A DNA stretch of 64,000 nt from JBAZZQ01 sp041658725. Its GTDB lineage: Bacteria; Planctomycetota; Phycisphaerae; JAAYCJ01. Location of the stretch: NCBI GenBank assembly GCA_041658725.1, contig JBAZZQ010000011.1, positions 1 to 64,000 on the forward strand, given 5' to 3'. Below the pieces are notes generated by a model that saw only the letters and a program-made list of their open reading frames with translations, searched no databases and was not told the origin of the DNA. Of the stretch, positions 62,839 through 64,000 are shown piece by piece. Position 1 is the first letter of the stretch, and each line of letters opens with the position of its first letter. A program made the translations under genes and the position numbers.

Positions 62839-63481
62839 GCAGCAATTCTTTTGGGATGCCGATATCGGCCAGATGAAGCTTACCGACGTATTCGATAGCG
62901 GGAGGCAAGAAAAAAACATTTTTGGCCGCGGCGAAGGTGATGGTTATATGAGCGCGGACAGTGTTTTGGGCGGGAGTGCCGGTGAAGCAATCGAGGCCGG
63001 AAGGAACATCGACGGCGATGACAGGTTTTCCGGACGCATTGATTTTTCGGATCAATTGGTCGATGGGTGGCCGCGGTTCACCCTGGAATCCAGTTCCCAG
63101 CAGGGCATCGACGAGAACATCGGACCTTTCGATCAAACGGTCGGCCGAGTCGGGATCGGAAATAGGGATTCCCATTCGGGAGACGACGGTATAATTGGTC
63201 AGGGCGTCACCCTTGAGCTTCTCGGCCGGTGCAGCCAGGATGATTTTGACATGCCAAAAACTATTGTGCAGGTGACGGGCAATGACAAATCCGTCCCCGC
63301 CGTTGTTGCCAGGACCACAAAAAATGACCACCGAACGGTCGGTTAAGTCGAGAAATTCAGCCATAATAAAATGAGCAGCATTTAGGCCCGCGTTTTCCAT
63401 CAGCAGGATTGAGGGCATGGCGTATTGCTCGACCGCAAGCTGATCGATCCGGCGGATTTGCTCGCAGGTTAAAGTCAACAT
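62825..63481 (-). CDS. nnrE: NAD(P)H-hydrate epimerase
   Basis: A 218-aa YjeF N-terminal-domain protein that epimerises damaged NAD(P)H hydrates for repair. MLTLTCEQIRRIDQLAVEQY and the nucleotide-binding FCGPGNNGGDGFVIARHL are hallmarks. Later DALLGTGFQGEPRPP and AVDVPSGLD fit. I chose the ATG at 63481 with GGAGG 8 nt upstream. The dehydratase domain (NnrD) that is often fused is absent. The C-terminus is formed by an inverted repeat, which may have shortened it by a few residues. Confidence 0.9.
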   Translation of the reverse strand: MLTLTCEQIRRIDQLAVEQYAMPSILLMENAGLNAAHFIMAEFLDLTDRSVVIFCGPGNNGGDGFVIARHLHNSFWHVKIILAAPAEKLKGDALTNYTVVSRMGIPISDPDSADRLIERSDVLVDALLGTGFQGEPRPPIDQLIRKINASGKPVIAVDVPSGLDCFTGTPAQNTVRAHITITFAAAKNVFFLPPAIEYVGKLHLADIGIPKELLLSNL

Positions 63482-63581
63482 TGTTTTTTTCCTCCCAAAA
63501 ATATCAGGCAATTCGATTTCTTGCAGTTTATCCGAAAAGGTATTAGAATAAAATTTTAATTCAATTCATGGGAGTAACTAC

Positions 63582-64000
63582 ATGGCAGACTTTGAAATGA
63601 TTTTACGATTAATCCTTGCGGTTGGAGCGGGGGCGATTGTAGGAAGCGAGCGGGAATTTCACGGCCGGCCCGCGGGGCTTCGAACGCATATCCTGGTGGC
63701 GTTGGGTGCGGCGATCATGTCCCTGGCGTCGCTGGAACTGGCGGAAATTGTCCAGGTTTTTGGCGCCAGTCCGAACGTAAGGGTGGACATCAGCCGGATC
63801 GCTTCGGGCATGATCACGGGAATCGGATTTCTCGGAGCTGGAACGATTCTCAAAATGGGTAAATCAGTCCGGGGATTAACCACGGCGGCGTCGCTTTGGT
63901 GCGTGGCGGGTGTGGGCATGGGGTTTGGGTTCGGATTTTATCGGCTTTCAATTTTTGGGTCGATGCTGATGTTGTTTACGTTGCTGGTCGTCACCAAACT
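63582..64000 (+). CDS. mgtC: MgtC/SapB-family membrane protein (3' truncated by window)
   Basis: The first 139 residues of a plus-strand gene that runs out of the window, starting MADFEMILRLILAVGAGAI. After a TM helix comes the conserved SEREFHGRPAGLRTHILVAL, then ISRIASGMITGIGFLGAGTIL and VRGLTTAASLW, all typical of the MgtC N-terminal membrane domain. GGAG lies upstream of the ATG. The family is tied to growth at low magnesium and to ATP-synthase regulation. Whether a C-terminal ACT-like domain follows cannot be seen. Confidence 0.9.
   Translation, partial: MADFEMILRLILAVGAGAIVGSEREFHGRPAGLRTHILVALGAAIMSLASLELAEIVQVFGASPNVRVDISRIASGMITGIGFLGAGTILKMGKSVRGLTTAASLWCVAGVGMGFGFGFYRLSIFGSMLMLFTLLVVTK

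Noticed and set aside
1..64000. CRISPR array or tRNA genes
   Set aside because: No regularly spaced direct repeats and no cloverleaf-like sequence were found in the intergenic regions.

Overview
The window looks like a chromosomal piece of a Planctomycetota-type (PVC) bacterium, probably Phycisphaerae-like. This rests on the combination of a type I dockerin protein, a PEP-CTERM protein, an N-methylated pseudopilin of the kind PVC bacteria carry in many copies, DUF4434/DUF4838 proteins, several URO-D-family paralogues beside glycosidases, a short PheT without its tRNA-binding domain, and a YhaM-type nuclease. No rRNA, tRNA or CRISPR array was seen. The one certain structural RNA is the RNase P RNA (rnpB). 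The lineage is inferred from gene content only.

Region 1 (about 0.6-25.2 kb) is a carbohydrate-utilisation locus aimed at a rhamnose-containing glycan. An eleven-gene minus-strand operon runs from a dockerin/discoidin/beta-helix protein through a pseudopilin, DUF4838, DUF4434, a TIM-barrel-like protein, an MFS sugar transporter, a URO-D/MtaA-like protein, a GH78 rhamnosidase, a GH2 beta-mannosidase-like enzyme and an AGE-family epimerase to an SGNH hydrolase. Many of its genes overlap by 4-14 nt. Divergent from it are a LacI regulator and a GH106-like glycosidase, then two more URO-D paralogues and a GH4 enzyme. The locus is bracketed by two direct copies of a roughly 80-bp sequence. The right-hand copy is the tail of an internally deleted IS630-type transposase, itself split by a 122-bp MITE-like element.

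Region 2 (26-34 kb) is mostly housekeeping: tadA, rnpB, a two-TM coiled-coil protein, deoC, a coiled-coil tail-anchored protein and pheT, plus a secreted M64 peptidase. A 90-bp element with perfect 25-bp inverted ends and an 8-bp target duplication lies beside rnpB. Region 3 (34.4-38.4 kb) is AT-richer by eye and encodes four consecutive exported proteins of unknown role (two LolA-like, one tiny lipoprotein, one gluzincin-like/PDZ lipoprotein). It may be foreign. Region 4 (38.4-46.6 kb) holds a CPBP protease, a phosphodiesterase, a Trm112-like zinc ribbon, a GntR-controlled ABC exporter operon whose last permease carries a C-terminal propeller-like domain, mtnA and a PEP-CTERM protein.

Region 5 (46.8-64 kb) contains a beta-helix/PEGA surface protein, a HIT protein, an MsbA-like exporter with a PDZ-like insert in its first extracytoplasmic loop, a second CPBP-like protein, HEPN/MNT and HicBA toxin-antitoxin pairs, lysC, a radical-SAM-like barrel without a visible cluster motif, a SAM hydrolase family protein, a YhaM-like nuclease, a VOC protein, a methyltransferase/ATP-grasp fusion followed by a frameshifted membrane-peptidase gene, dapA, pdxJ, nnrE and a truncated mgtC. 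Intergenic spaces from 25 kb onward are rich in short palindromic repeats of several families.
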